Program-made: the position numbers and the translations under genes
Origin: Fimenecus sp045633505
GTDB lineage: Bacteria > Bacillota > Clostridia > Oscillospirales > Acutalibacteraceae
Direction: 5' to 3'
Length of the DNA: 15,342 nucleotides
NCBI GenBank assembly: GCA_045633505.1
Contig: JAZQYK010000041.1
Span: forward strand, 1 to 15,342
Shown here: positions 5,583 to 13,037 of the stretch, in pieces
Position numbering within the stretch: the stretch's first letter is position 1
Layout: each line of letters starts with the position of its first letter
The notes under the pieces: generated by a model
Databases searched by the model: none
Told to the model about the DNA's origin: nothing
The model's input: the letters and a program-made list of their open reading frames with translations, nothing else

Positions 5583-7349
5583 TTACTCTATAAATCCATA
5601 TTTTGCAAGTATTTTTGCAATTTTTTCTCCTTTTGGAAGCATATTTACGTCATCTTTTGCTATTCCTTTAATTAAAAGCATAGAAATTACGTAAATTAAG
5701 CCGCCAAAACCTATTCCGACACCAAGGCAAAGCACTGTTTTGATTGAGCCTTCAAATGGGAGAAAACGGTTGCAAAGGCCGAAAGAGGTATATGCCCCGA
5801 GTCCGCAAAGGAGACCGCAGATTGTTGGCTTTACAAATACGGAAATAAAATTAAGCTTAATTTTCGCGGTATAAATCAATGCGCCCAAATTAACCACCAC
5901 GATAATTGCATAGCAAATAATTGTACCAATCACCGCGCCGTTAACGTTGATGCTTGGAATTGCCACAAGCACATAGTTAGCAACAAGTTTTGCCACCGCA
6001 CCTAAAGAAAGTGAGATAAGCGGAATTTTTGCTCTGTCCAATGCCTGAAGCATATTTGTCATTGGCTGTGACATTGCCATTAAGAAAATTGAATAGCCGT
6101 AAACCGCCATTACGGGTGCCGCAATTGAAATACCCGCTGCTGAATTACCGCCGCCATAGAAGGTTGCGAGAATTGGTTGTGCAAGAACACCCATACCGAT
6201 TCCGCAAGGCATTGCGATTATCATCGTCACACGAAGTACGGATTCAATTGAAACCTTAATCTGTTTTTTATTCTTAACCGCCCAGGCTGCTGAAAGCGCA
6301 GGAATTGCACTTACACCCAAAGGCATTGTAATTGACGGAATTAAGTTTTTAAAGTCAAGAGAGAGCGAATAAGCACCGTACAAGAAATTTTTCACGTCCG
6401 CATCAAGCACGTTTGCAAGTTCGGTGGAATAAATCGTTCTTATATAATCCATATTATTCACAATCATATGTTCAAGTCTGTTCTGAATTGTGATTGCATC
6501 AATAAGATTTGTAATGCTGAACACCAAAGAGCTTGCCACAACGGGAATTGCGAAGGTTATAAGTTTTTTCGCAACAACACCTGAATTCTGTGGCTTCGGC
6601 GAAGCTGCAAGTTCAGCCTTTGTAATATTATCCCCTTTGATTTTATAAAGAATCATCAGATAAACCATACCCACAACCGTGCCGAGTGTTACACCTGCGG
6701 CAGCGGCAGCAGCGGCATAAGGATAAATCGCACTTAGTGCTTCAGTTTCGTTGGCTACGGTCTTACCGAAAACGGAAAGTCCTGCTTCAAAACGGGAATA
6801 GCCGAAATTGATTACCATTTTAGCGCATACAAGTCCGAATAAAAGTTTTCCTCCTGCCTCAAACACCTGAGAAATGGCAGTTGGGTTCATATTGCGAAGA
6901 CCGTTGTAATATCCACGATAGCTTGACATTACACAACAGAAGAAAATGGACGGTGTAATCACAAAAATAGCAGGAAGCACATCCATATTCTTAGCGGACA
7001 AGGCATAAGGATAAGCCAAAATCAGCATTGCAAGAGTGCCGAGAATACCCATAATTAAAAATAATCTTTTTGCAACTCTGTGAATGAGTTTTACATCCCT
7101 GAAATTACCCATTGCAAGTTGTTGGGACACCATTTTTGAGATTGCAACGGGAAGTCCTGCCATCGAAATTGTATAAATCGGGATATAGAGATTATAAGCC
7201 GAGTCAAAATAACCACGACCAACTGTACCAATCATATTGGAAAGAGGGATTTTATAAATAACACCGATTACTTTAACGATAAGAGTTGCAAGACTTAATA
7301 TCAAAGCACCATTTAAAAGGCTTTGACTTTTTCTTTTCTTTTCAGCCAA
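5583..7349 (-). CDS. SpoVB-like polysaccharide/lipid II flippase (MOP superfamily membrane protein)
   Basis: Multi-pass inner-membrane protein of the MOP exporter superfamily, SpoVB/YabM/MurJ branch, which moves lipid-linked saccharide precursors across the membrane; SpoVB serves spore cortex synthesis. The 588 residues are hydrophobic almost throughout, consistent with about 14 membrane helices (not individually verified). The N terminus KSQSLLNGALILSLATLIVKV and then YNLYIPIYTISMAGLPVAIS are characteristic. It is longer than Bacillus SpoVB (518), with extra length around residues 195-225, including a run of seven alanines. I chose TTG 7349 because AAGGAG at 7358-7363 is 8 nt upstream; an in-frame GTG at 7358 overlaps that site. 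The neighbours mazG, hup and rqcP match the Bacillus yabM position, so YabM is as good a name as SpoVB; I leave the symbol blank. Confidence 0.88.
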   Translation of the reverse strand: MAEKKRKSQSLLNGALILSLATLIVKVIGVIYKIPLSNMIGTVGRGYFDSAYNLYIPIYTISMAGLPVAISKMVSQQLAMGNFRDVKLIHRVAKRLFLIMGILGTLAMLILAYPYALSAKNMDVLPAIFVITPSIFFCCVMSSYRGYYNGLRNMNPTAISQVFEAGGKLLFGLVCAKMVINFGYSRFEAGLSVFGKTVANETEALSAIYPYAAAAAAAGVTLGTVVGMVYLMILYKIKGDNITKAELAASPKPQNSGVVAKKLITFAIPVVASSLVFSITNLIDAITIQNRLEHMIVNNMDYIRTIYSTELANVLDADVKNFLYGAYSLSLDFKNLIPSITMPLGVSAIPALSAAWAVKNKKQIKVSIESVLRVTMIIAMPCGIGMGVLAQPILATFYGGGNSAAGISIAAPVMAVYGYSIFLMAMSQPMTNMLQALDRAKIPLISLSLGAVAKLVANYVLVAIPSINVNGAVIGTIICYAIIVVVNLGALIYTAKIKLNFISVFVKPTICGLLCGLGAYTSFGLCNRFLPFEGSIKTVLCLGVGIGFGGLIYVISMLLIKGIAKDDVNMLPKGEKIAKILAKYGFIE

Positions 7350-7357
7350 TTCAGTCA

Positions 7358-7363
7358 CTCCTT
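7358..7363 (-). promoter_or_regulatory. Shine-Dalgarno selecting a TTG start for the flippase
   Basis: AAGGAG on the minus strand, 8 nt before TTG 7349. The in-frame GTG at 7358 shares a base with this site and cannot be served by it. Confidence 0.65.
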
Positions 7364-7364
7364 C

Positions 7365-8291
7365 TTAATTTCCAAGAAATTCTCTGAGAAGAGAATCCTC
7401 AGGCACTAATGGAATATCAATACATTCAAATTTTTCAAGTGCTTTACAAAGTTTTTTAGCATCAGCTTTAAACTCGTCTGAAATTTCACTCTCATAAAGC
7501 AGTGGTAATGCCTGATTTTTCAGCACACAGCTTTCATAAAGGTGAATTGTATTGATTTTTATATCTGCCAAGTGACGATAAGGGAATAAATACTTATCCT
7601 CACCCGCCGTAACGTTTTTCCAGAGTTTATAAGTATTCATTACGGAGCTGTCACGGAATTTGTAATCACGAACCATTCTGCGAATAAACCTCATATTTCT
7701 CTTGTTTAAAACGATATTGTTTTTTTCGTCGTAAATCCTTGAAGACACGTTGATATAGATTTTTAATAATTTGCCGACAATCTGTTCGGTAATCACAGGG
7801 TTTAAAGCGTGAAGACCTTCGATTATTACAATATCTTCTTTGCCTAAAGTGATTTCATTGAATTGAGTGTCACTTCTTCTGCCCGTGGTGAAATCAAATA
7901 TTGGGTTTTTAACGGTTTCACCCTTCAAAAGTGCATTGACACATTCTGAAAACAGCTTTAAATCAAGTGCATCAACCGTTTCAAAGTCCTGAGTACCGTC
8001 GGGTAAGTAAGGAATATCTTCACGGTTAAGATAAAAGTCATCAAGGCTTAAAACATAAGTCTTGACACCTTTTTCTGTCAGCGCTTCACGAAGTTTTTTT
8101 GCAGTTGTGGTTTTTCCTGCAGATGATGGACCTGCAAGCATCACAATCTCTCTGCCTTCTTCAGCTACAATCTTCTCTGCAATATCGTCAATGATATTCT
8201 GATATCGCGTCTCACAAGCGATTATAAAATCTCTTGCATTCTCTTTTGCCTGTCCGTTGATAAACTCAAGTTTGTTGTTAATATTAGACAT
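7365..8291 (-). CDS. Uridine kinase/phosphoribulokinase-family P-loop kinase
   Basis: Cytoplasmic P-loop kinase, probably of a nucleoside such as uridine; the substrate is inferred from family. The 308 residues contain Walker A GPSSAGKT (54-61), SLDDFY (82-87), the substrate-side segment PIFDFTTGRR (130-139), the Walker-B-like IIEGLHALN (157-164 region) and the lid motif RRMVRDYKFR (204-213), all diagnostic of the uridine kinase fold. Many Firmicutes homologues are about 550 residues with N-terminal TGS and threonyl-tRNA-synthetase-like domains; this one has only about 45 residues before the kinase core, so it is the short form. AGGAGGAG upstream of ATG 8291 is a near-perfect ribosome binding site. 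It lies 17 nt after hemZ and 15 nt before the flippase, linking the recJ-relA block to the spoVB-mazG block. Confidence 0.86.
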   Translation of the reverse strand: MSNINNKLEFINGQAKENARDFIIACETRYQNIIDDIAEKIVAEEGREIVMLAGPSSAGKTTTAKKLREALTEKGVKTYVLSLDDFYLNREDIPYLPDGTQDFETVDALDLKLFSECVNALLKGETVKNPIFDFTTGRRSDTQFNEITLGKEDIVIIEGLHALNPVITEQIVGKLLKIYINVSSRIYDEKNNIVLNKRNMRFIRRMVRDYKFRDSSVMNTYKLWKNVTAGEDKYLFPYRHLADIKINTIHLYESCVLKNQALPLLYESEISDEFKADAKKLCKALEKFECIDIPLVPEDSLLREFLGN

Positions 8292-8308
8292 TTTACATCT
8301 CCTCCTAA

Positions 8309-9748
8309 CTAATAAGGATATGTAGAGTAAAACTCACTTATTCTGTTTTTTCTTTCAACAAGCTCTTTAAAGCCGTTGATATATTCAAATGGGTATTTAA
8401 AATTGAAAATGCGCTCAATTTCGTCACCCTTTGGCGCTTTAAGTTTCGTCACCGCACCGCCGCCGCAGGACAAAATGCTGTGACATTCTTCCATCATAAA
8501 AATATTATATATACATTCCTTATCCGTCTTTGCCCAGCCCACGTTTTCCAATGCGCCTGCTGATTTTGACTGACGGTACATATAATAAGGATGATATTTT
8601 TCGCTTAACTTTTCATAAGTATAATCAAGCATTTCGGAGGCTCTGTTTGCATTTTCCGTTGCGATTTTCGGCGTATTCTGACCGATTGAGGATGACCGCT
8701 TCACAGCGAGAGTGTGCACAGTAATATTTTCAGGGTCAAGGCTTATTGCAGTATCAAGCGAACGGCAAAAGCCCTCAACGGTGTCCGTCGGAAGTCCTGC
8801 AATCAAATCCATATTTATATTTTGGAAGCCGATTTTTCTTGCAAGATTATATATTTCTATTGTCTCCTCAGCAGTATGTCGTCTTCCCACAGCCTCAAGG
8901 ACAGAGTTATTAAAGGTCTGGGGATTTATGCTTATTCTGTCAACGGGGCTTGATTTGATTACCCTTAATTTTTCTTCGGTAATTGTGTCGGGACGCCCTG
9001 CCTCAACAGTAAATTCACGGCAATTTCTTAAATCGAAGTTTTCTTCAATCGTATTTATTACGGCTTTAAGCTGGTCTGCCGACAAAGTAGTAGGAGTGCC
9101 GCCGCCGATATAAATACTTTCAAGATTAAGTCCTGTTTCTCTTGCGATTTCGCCTGTAAGCTCTAACTCCTTAGTGAGATATTCGACGTATTGCGGCAAA
9201 AGATTTTTAGCCTTGTCATTCTCAATTGAATGAGAAACGAAGGAGCAATAGCTACACCTTGACGGACAAAAAGGAATTGAAACGTAAAGGCTGAATGAAT
9301 TCTCTTTTGACGTTGCGATTATTTTTTCTTCATAATCTGCAACAACTCTTGCCAAATCATACTTTTCTTTTTTCACCAGCAAGTCGCCCAAGAAATATTC
9401 TTCTGTTTTTTCCCGTCCCAGCTTCTTTTCAGTATTTATGAGCAATTTTGAGGGTCGAACGCCTGTCAGCACTCCCCATTTCGCCTCAAAGCCCGTGTAT
9501 TTGCTGAAAAGTTCATACACCATTCTGCCCATTTGCATTTCGTTATCCTCGCAAAGCGGAGCTTTTAAGGTCTTTGAAAAGCCTTGAAGGTTTGCTTCTA
9601 CAATTATTTCATCACTTATTTCGGTGAGCAAATCAAAGTCGTCTGTTTTCTCGTCGCAAATCACGTGGATTTTTACGTCGGGCAAAAAAATTCTGACGAG
9701 CTTTTCCATTTCGTAATGGTATTTATGATTGATAACTAAAAGCTTCAT
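8309..9748 (-). CDS. hemZ: HemZ-type oxygen-independent coproporphyrinogen III dehydrogenase (radical SAM)
   Basis: Radical SAM enzyme of the HemZ family, assigned to coproporphyrinogen III to protoporphyrinogen oxidation without oxygen. In heme-poor anaerobes the true substrate is uncertain, and no other heme gene is visible here. The 479 residues have the family N-terminal segment WGVLTGVRPSK (91-101), the 4Fe-4S motif CPSRCSYC (Cys161, 165, 168), the SAM-binding GGGTP (215-219), SINPQTFN, and a HemN_C-like tail. CPSRCSYC fits CxxxCxxC exactly. The ATG 9748 overlaps the stop of the preceding hydrolase gene as ATGA, so it is translationally coupled. Its place after dtd and the MBL hydrolase is the usual Clostridia order, where hisS-aspS often follows; here a kinase follows instead. 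Confidence 0.92.
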   Translation of the reverse strand: MKLLVINHKYHYEMEKLVRIFLPDVKIHVICDEKTDDFDLLTEISDEIIVEANLQGFSKTLKAPLCEDNEMQMGRMVYELFSKYTGFEAKWGVLTGVRPSKLLINTEKKLGREKTEEYFLGDLLVKKEKYDLARVVADYEEKIIATSKENSFSLYVSIPFCPSRCSYCSFVSHSIENDKAKNLLPQYVEYLTKELELTGEIARETGLNLESIYIGGGTPTTLSADQLKAVINTIEENFDLRNCREFTVEAGRPDTITEEKLRVIKSSPVDRISINPQTFNNSVLEAVGRRHTAEETIEIYNLARKIGFQNINMDLIAGLPTDTVEGFCRSLDTAISLDPENITVHTLAVKRSSSIGQNTPKIATENANRASEMLDYTYEKLSEKYHPYYMYRQSKSAGALENVGWAKTDKECIYNIFMMEECHSILSCGGGAVTKLKAPKGDEIERIFNFKYPFEYINGFKELVERKNRISEFYSTYPY

Positions 9749-10383
9749 AATTTTCTTCTGAATCTTGTTCTCAAATAACGATTGTATTGTCTTTCAAAGT
9801 CGAGAGTCGTGGAGTCGTCGTGACCTGGATAAACCTTATAGTCCCCCTCCAAATCGGAAATTTTTGCAAGCGAGCGAAGCTCTGTTCTTGCATCACCGCC
9901 GTAAAGGTCAGTTCTTCCTGCGGTAAGTTTAAAGAGTGTATCACCTGAAAACATTACTCGGTCTTCATTAAAAATATAGCAAACTCCGCCTTTTGTGTGT
10001 CCCGGAGTGTGCAAAACGTTAAATTCGGCATTACCCAGAGTGAGTTTCGAGCCGTCTTCAACTAAAACGTCTGCATAAATCGGTTCAAGGCTGTCGCCGT
10101 AATTCTTTTTAGAGTCGCTGAGCATTTCTTCATCGTCTTTATGGATTACAACCGTTGCGCCCGTTTTCTCTTTAAGGAAATTCACTCCGCCGATATGGTC
10201 GTAATGCCCGTGAGTAATAAGGATATATTTCACTTTTTTATCTTTGACTTCATCAGCGAGACTTTCTTCGCTTAAAGACGGGTCAACAACGGCGGTTTCA
10301 CCCGTTTCCTCATCTGTAACAATATAAGTGTTAGTTACAAAGCCGTCGTCAGCAACGGATAAATGTGTTTTTACTGAAATCAT
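9745..10383 (-). CDS. Metallo-beta-lactamase-fold hydrolase (glyoxalase II-like)
   Basis: Zinc-dependent MBL-fold hydrolase resembling hydroxyacylglutathione hydrolase (glyoxalase II); the physiological substrate is unknown, and Firmicutes usually lack glutathione. The 212 residues carry HGHYDH (58-63), His129 in TPGHT, Asp148 in SGDTLF, GRTDL (157-161 region) and His188 in YPGHD, a complete two-metal set. The C-terminal substrate domain of real glyoxalase II is short or missing, as in other members about 200 residues long. I start at ATG 10383, 1 nt after the dtd stop, because the conserved protein begins there; an in-frame ATG at 10413 would overlap dtd by 29 nt. It is a standing neighbour of dtd (the Bacillus dtd neighbour yrvJ is a different protein). 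Confidence 0.88.
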   Translation of the reverse strand: MISVKTHLSVADDGFVTNTYIVTDEETGETAVVDPSLSEESLADEVKDKKVKYILITHGHYDHIGGVNFLKEKTGATVVIHKDDEEMLSDSKKNYGDSLEPIYADVLVEDGSKLTLGNAEFNVLHTPGHTKGGVCYIFNEDRVMFSGDTLFKLTAGRTDLYGGDARTELRSLAKISDLEGDYKVYPGHDDSTTLDFERQYNRYLRTRFRRKL

Positions 10384-10384
10384 A

Positions 10385-10843
10385 TTATTTTTTACACCAC
10401 ATTTCTGAATCATAAAGAATTGTCACAGGGCCGTCGTTGAGCAAATCAACCTTCATATCTGCACCAAAAACACCCTTGCAGACATTTTTAACACCGTTTT
10501 CCACTAACTTTGAACAGAAATGTTCGTAAAGCTCGTTGGCATAATCAGGATGCGCAGATTTTATAAAAGACGGTCTGTTGCCTCTTTTTACGTCGGCACA
10601 AAGCGTAAACTGTGACACCGCAAGGATTTCACCGTCAACGCTTTTAATGTCTAAATTCATTTTGCCCTCACCGTCTTCAAAAACACGAAGCGTTGAGGTT
10701 TTTCTTGCAAGGATTTCGGCATCTTCCTTTGTGTCGTCTTCCATAACGCCCAGCAAAATCATATAGCCCTTGCCTATTTTTGAAATCAACTCACCGTCAA
10801 CGGTGACGCTGGCTCTTGAAACTCTTTGAATTACCGCTTTCAT
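10385..10843 (-). CDS. dtd: D-aminoacyl-tRNA deacylase
   Basis: Dimeric proofreading enzyme that removes D-amino acids (and glycine from tRNA-Ala) from tRNA. The 152 residues match the family length and start MKAVIQRVSRASVTVDG. Both active-site signatures are present: SQFTL (77-81) and the cross-subunit Gly-Pro pair in NDGPVT (136-141). KRGNRPSF (86-93) is also typical. The start ATG 10843 is 2 nt after the relA stop, with GGAG at 10852-10855 located inside the relA coding end, so translation is probably coupled. relA-dtd adjacency is conserved across Firmicutes. Confidence 0.96.
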   Translation of the reverse strand: MKAVIQRVSRASVTVDGELISKIGKGYMILLGVMEDDTKEDAEILARKTSTLRVFEDGEGKMNLDIKSVDGEILAVSQFTLCADVKRGNRPSFIKSAHPDYANELYEHFCSKLVENGVKNVCKGVFGADMKVDLLNDGPVTILYDSEMWCKK

Positions 10844-10845
10844 AG

Positions 10846-13035
10846 TTAACGCTCCACTAATAAAATTCCGTCTATTTTCTCGATTTTAGAAATCAAATTT
10901 TTCAAATGGTCAACACCGCTGACGTTAACGGTCAGTTCAATAATCGTTCTGCCGTCCTTCATATCGTGGGTTGAAATACTCGTAATATTAACACGCATAT
11001 TCGCAACCTGCATAGCAACCTCTGCCATAAGTCCGATACGTGAAAGGCAAGTGAGCTGAAGTGTTGCCTTGTAATCCTCTTTTACGTTCTTGTTCCAATA
11101 AGCATTAACCCAACGGGCCGGCTCGGCGCAATTTGAAACGTCCTTCGGCACGTTGGTACAATCCCTTTTATGAATTGAAACACCGTGACCGCGGGTGATA
11201 AAGCCGATAATGTTATCCCCCGGAAGCGGATTACAGCATTGTGAAAACTTAATCAGGCAATTGTCGATACCCTCAACGGTAACACCGTCGCTGTTTTTCT
11301 TGGCGTTATCTTTGATTTCAACGACCTTGATTTCCTGACGTTTCGGTGCATAATTCTTTTGATATTCCTCTTTGATATAAGGCATCATACGGTTGATTGA
11401 CAATCCGCCGTAGCCAATTGCGGCAAAGAAATCGTCAACGTTTTCCATTCGCTGACGTTCAGCCAGCTTTTTGATAAATTTCTGATAATCCTCATCGGAA
11501 AGTCGAATATAATTTCGTCTGAATTCTCTTTCGATTTCAGCCTTACCCTCAACGATATTTTCTTCTCGTTTTTCCTTTTTGAACCAACCTCGGATTTTGT
11601 TCTTTGCCTGACTTGTTTTTACAATATTCAGCCAATCGCGTGAAGGACCCTTGCCCTGTTGTGAAGACGTAAGAATTTCAACGATTTCACCCGTTTTGAT
11701 TACGTAATCAATAGGTACGATTCGACCGTCAACCTTAGCACCCGTCATTTTGTTGCCAACTGCCGAGTGGATTGCATAAGCAAAGTCGATTACCGTTGAG
11801 CCGACAGGCACGTTGATAACGTCACCCTTCGGTGTATAAACGAACACCTCGTCGGTAATAAGGTCGGTTTTGATGGTTGAAACAAGTTCTCTTGCATCAT
11901 TTGCATCCTGCTGTGCTTCAAGCATTTCTCTAATCCATTGAAGTCGGTCATCAAAGGTCTTTTTGCCGCCTGAAACGCCAAGTTTGTATTTCCAGTGAGC
12001 CGCGATACCGAATTCAGCCGTGCGGTGCATATCCCAAGTTCTGATTTGCACTTCAAAAGGAATTCCCTCTTTACCGAGCACGGTGGTGTGAAGCGACTGA
12101 TACATATTAGGCTTTGGAGTTGAAATGTAATCCTTAAATCTGTTGGGAAGCGGATTATACATATCGTGAATAATACCAAGACAGTTATAGCAATCAACCA
12201 CGCTGTCAACGATAATACGAACTGCATAAATATCAAAAATCTGGTCAAAATCCTTGCCCTGCATATACATTTTTCTGTAAATGCCGTGAACGGATTTAAT
12301 TCGACCGCTGATATAAGCCTTTGGCATTGTTTCGTGTACACGGTCACCGATTTTTGCTTTTATATTCTGAAGGAAATCGTTGCCTGACTCGTTTGATTTT
12401 TTGAGATTATCCTCAATGCCCTTATATGCCACGGGGTCAAGAAAACGGATTGCCCTGTCCTCAAGTTCCTCTTTTACCGAACGGATACCGAGACGATGTG
12501 AAATCGGCGCAAAAATTTCAAGCGTTTCAAGCGCCTTGTCTCTTTGTTTCTGCGGAGACACGTATTCAAGCGTTCTCATATTATGAAGTCGGTCGGCAAG
12601 TTTAACGATAATAACACGGATATCCTTGGACATTGCGAGAAGCATTTTTCTCACGTTTTCAGCCTGTTGCTCCTCTTTGGTTTCTCTTGAGGTAATCTGA
12701 ACCTTACCGAGCTTCGTAACACCGTCAACAAGCACCGCAACGTCTTCGCCGAAATCCTCAGTCAGCTGTTCGATTGTGTAAGGTGTATCCTCAACAACGT
12801 CGTGGAGAAGCGCAGCCACAAGAGACTGCCAATCCATTCCTAAATCCACAAGAATATCGCAAACTGCAATAGGGTGAATAATATACGGCTCACCTGAACG
12901 GCGAAGCTGGTCACCGTGGTATGAATTTGCGATTTCAAACGCCTTGTCGATTACGGCAAGTTCTTCTTTGTTGCTGTGAACAGCAGCAATTTTTTCGCGA
13001 AGTTCACCATAAAGTTTCTTTACGTCAGTAGCCAT
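10846..13035 (-). CDS. relA: Bifunctional (p)ppGpp synthetase/hydrolase, Rel (RelA/SpoT)
   Basis: Makes and degrades the stringent-response alarmones (p)ppGpp on starved ribosomes. From ATG 13035 it has 729 residues, the normal long Rel size. The HD hydrolase domain contains IIHP (His54), LLHDVVEDT (His78, Asp79) and LADRLHNMR (Asp148), all intact, so hydrolase activity is predicted. The synthetase domain has RIKSVHGIYRKM (about 245-256), an acidic residue in FDIYAVRI (Asp268) and EVQIRT (Glu328), also intact. TGS follows (about 396-455, VYTPKGDVINVPVGST), then the conserved-cysteine region (Cys593, CC at 600-601, Cys626) and a C-terminal ACT domain (about 657-729). AGGGGGTG at 13041-13048 favours the ATG over the GTG at 13041. 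The apt gene that usually separates it from recJ is missing; its start lies 3 nt past the recJ stop. Confidence 0.97.
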   Translation of the reverse strand: MATDVKKLYGELREKIAAVHSNKEELAVIDKAFEIANSYHGDQLRRSGEPYIIHPIAVCDILVDLGMDWQSLVAALLHDVVEDTPYTIEQLTEDFGEDVAVLVDGVTKLGKVQITSRETKEEQQAENVRKMLLAMSKDIRVIIVKLADRLHNMRTLEYVSPQKQRDKALETLEIFAPISHRLGIRSVKEELEDRAIRFLDPVAYKGIEDNLKKSNESGNDFLQNIKAKIGDRVHETMPKAYISGRIKSVHGIYRKMYMQGKDFDQIFDIYAVRIIVDSVVDCYNCLGIIHDMYNPLPNRFKDYISTPKPNMYQSLHTTVLGKEGIPFEVQIRTWDMHRTAEFGIAAHWKYKLGVSGGKKTFDDRLQWIREMLEAQQDANDARELVSTIKTDLITDEVFVYTPKGDVINVPVGSTVIDFAYAIHSAVGNKMTGAKVDGRIVPIDYVIKTGEIVEILTSSQQGKGPSRDWLNIVKTSQAKNKIRGWFKKEKREENIVEGKAEIEREFRRNYIRLSDEDYQKFIKKLAERQRMENVDDFFAAIGYGGLSINRMMPYIKEEYQKNYAPKRQEIKVVEIKDNAKKNSDGVTVEGIDNCLIKFSQCCNPLPGDNIIGFITRGHGVSIHKRDCTNVPKDVSNCAEPARWVNAYWNKNVKEDYKATLQLTCLSRIGLMAEVAMQVANMRVNITSISTHDMKDGRTIIELTVNVSGVDHLKNLISKIEKIDGILLVER

Positions 13036-13037
13036 AT

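Noticed and set aside
8712..9113. 133-codon open frame antisense to hemZ
   Set aside because: Complement of a well-conserved coding sequence, with no ribosome binding site or family resemblance.
11790..12347. 185-codon open frame on the minus strand inside relA
   Set aside because: It lies wholly within relA in another frame, has no recognisable domain, and relA's own frame is intact across it.
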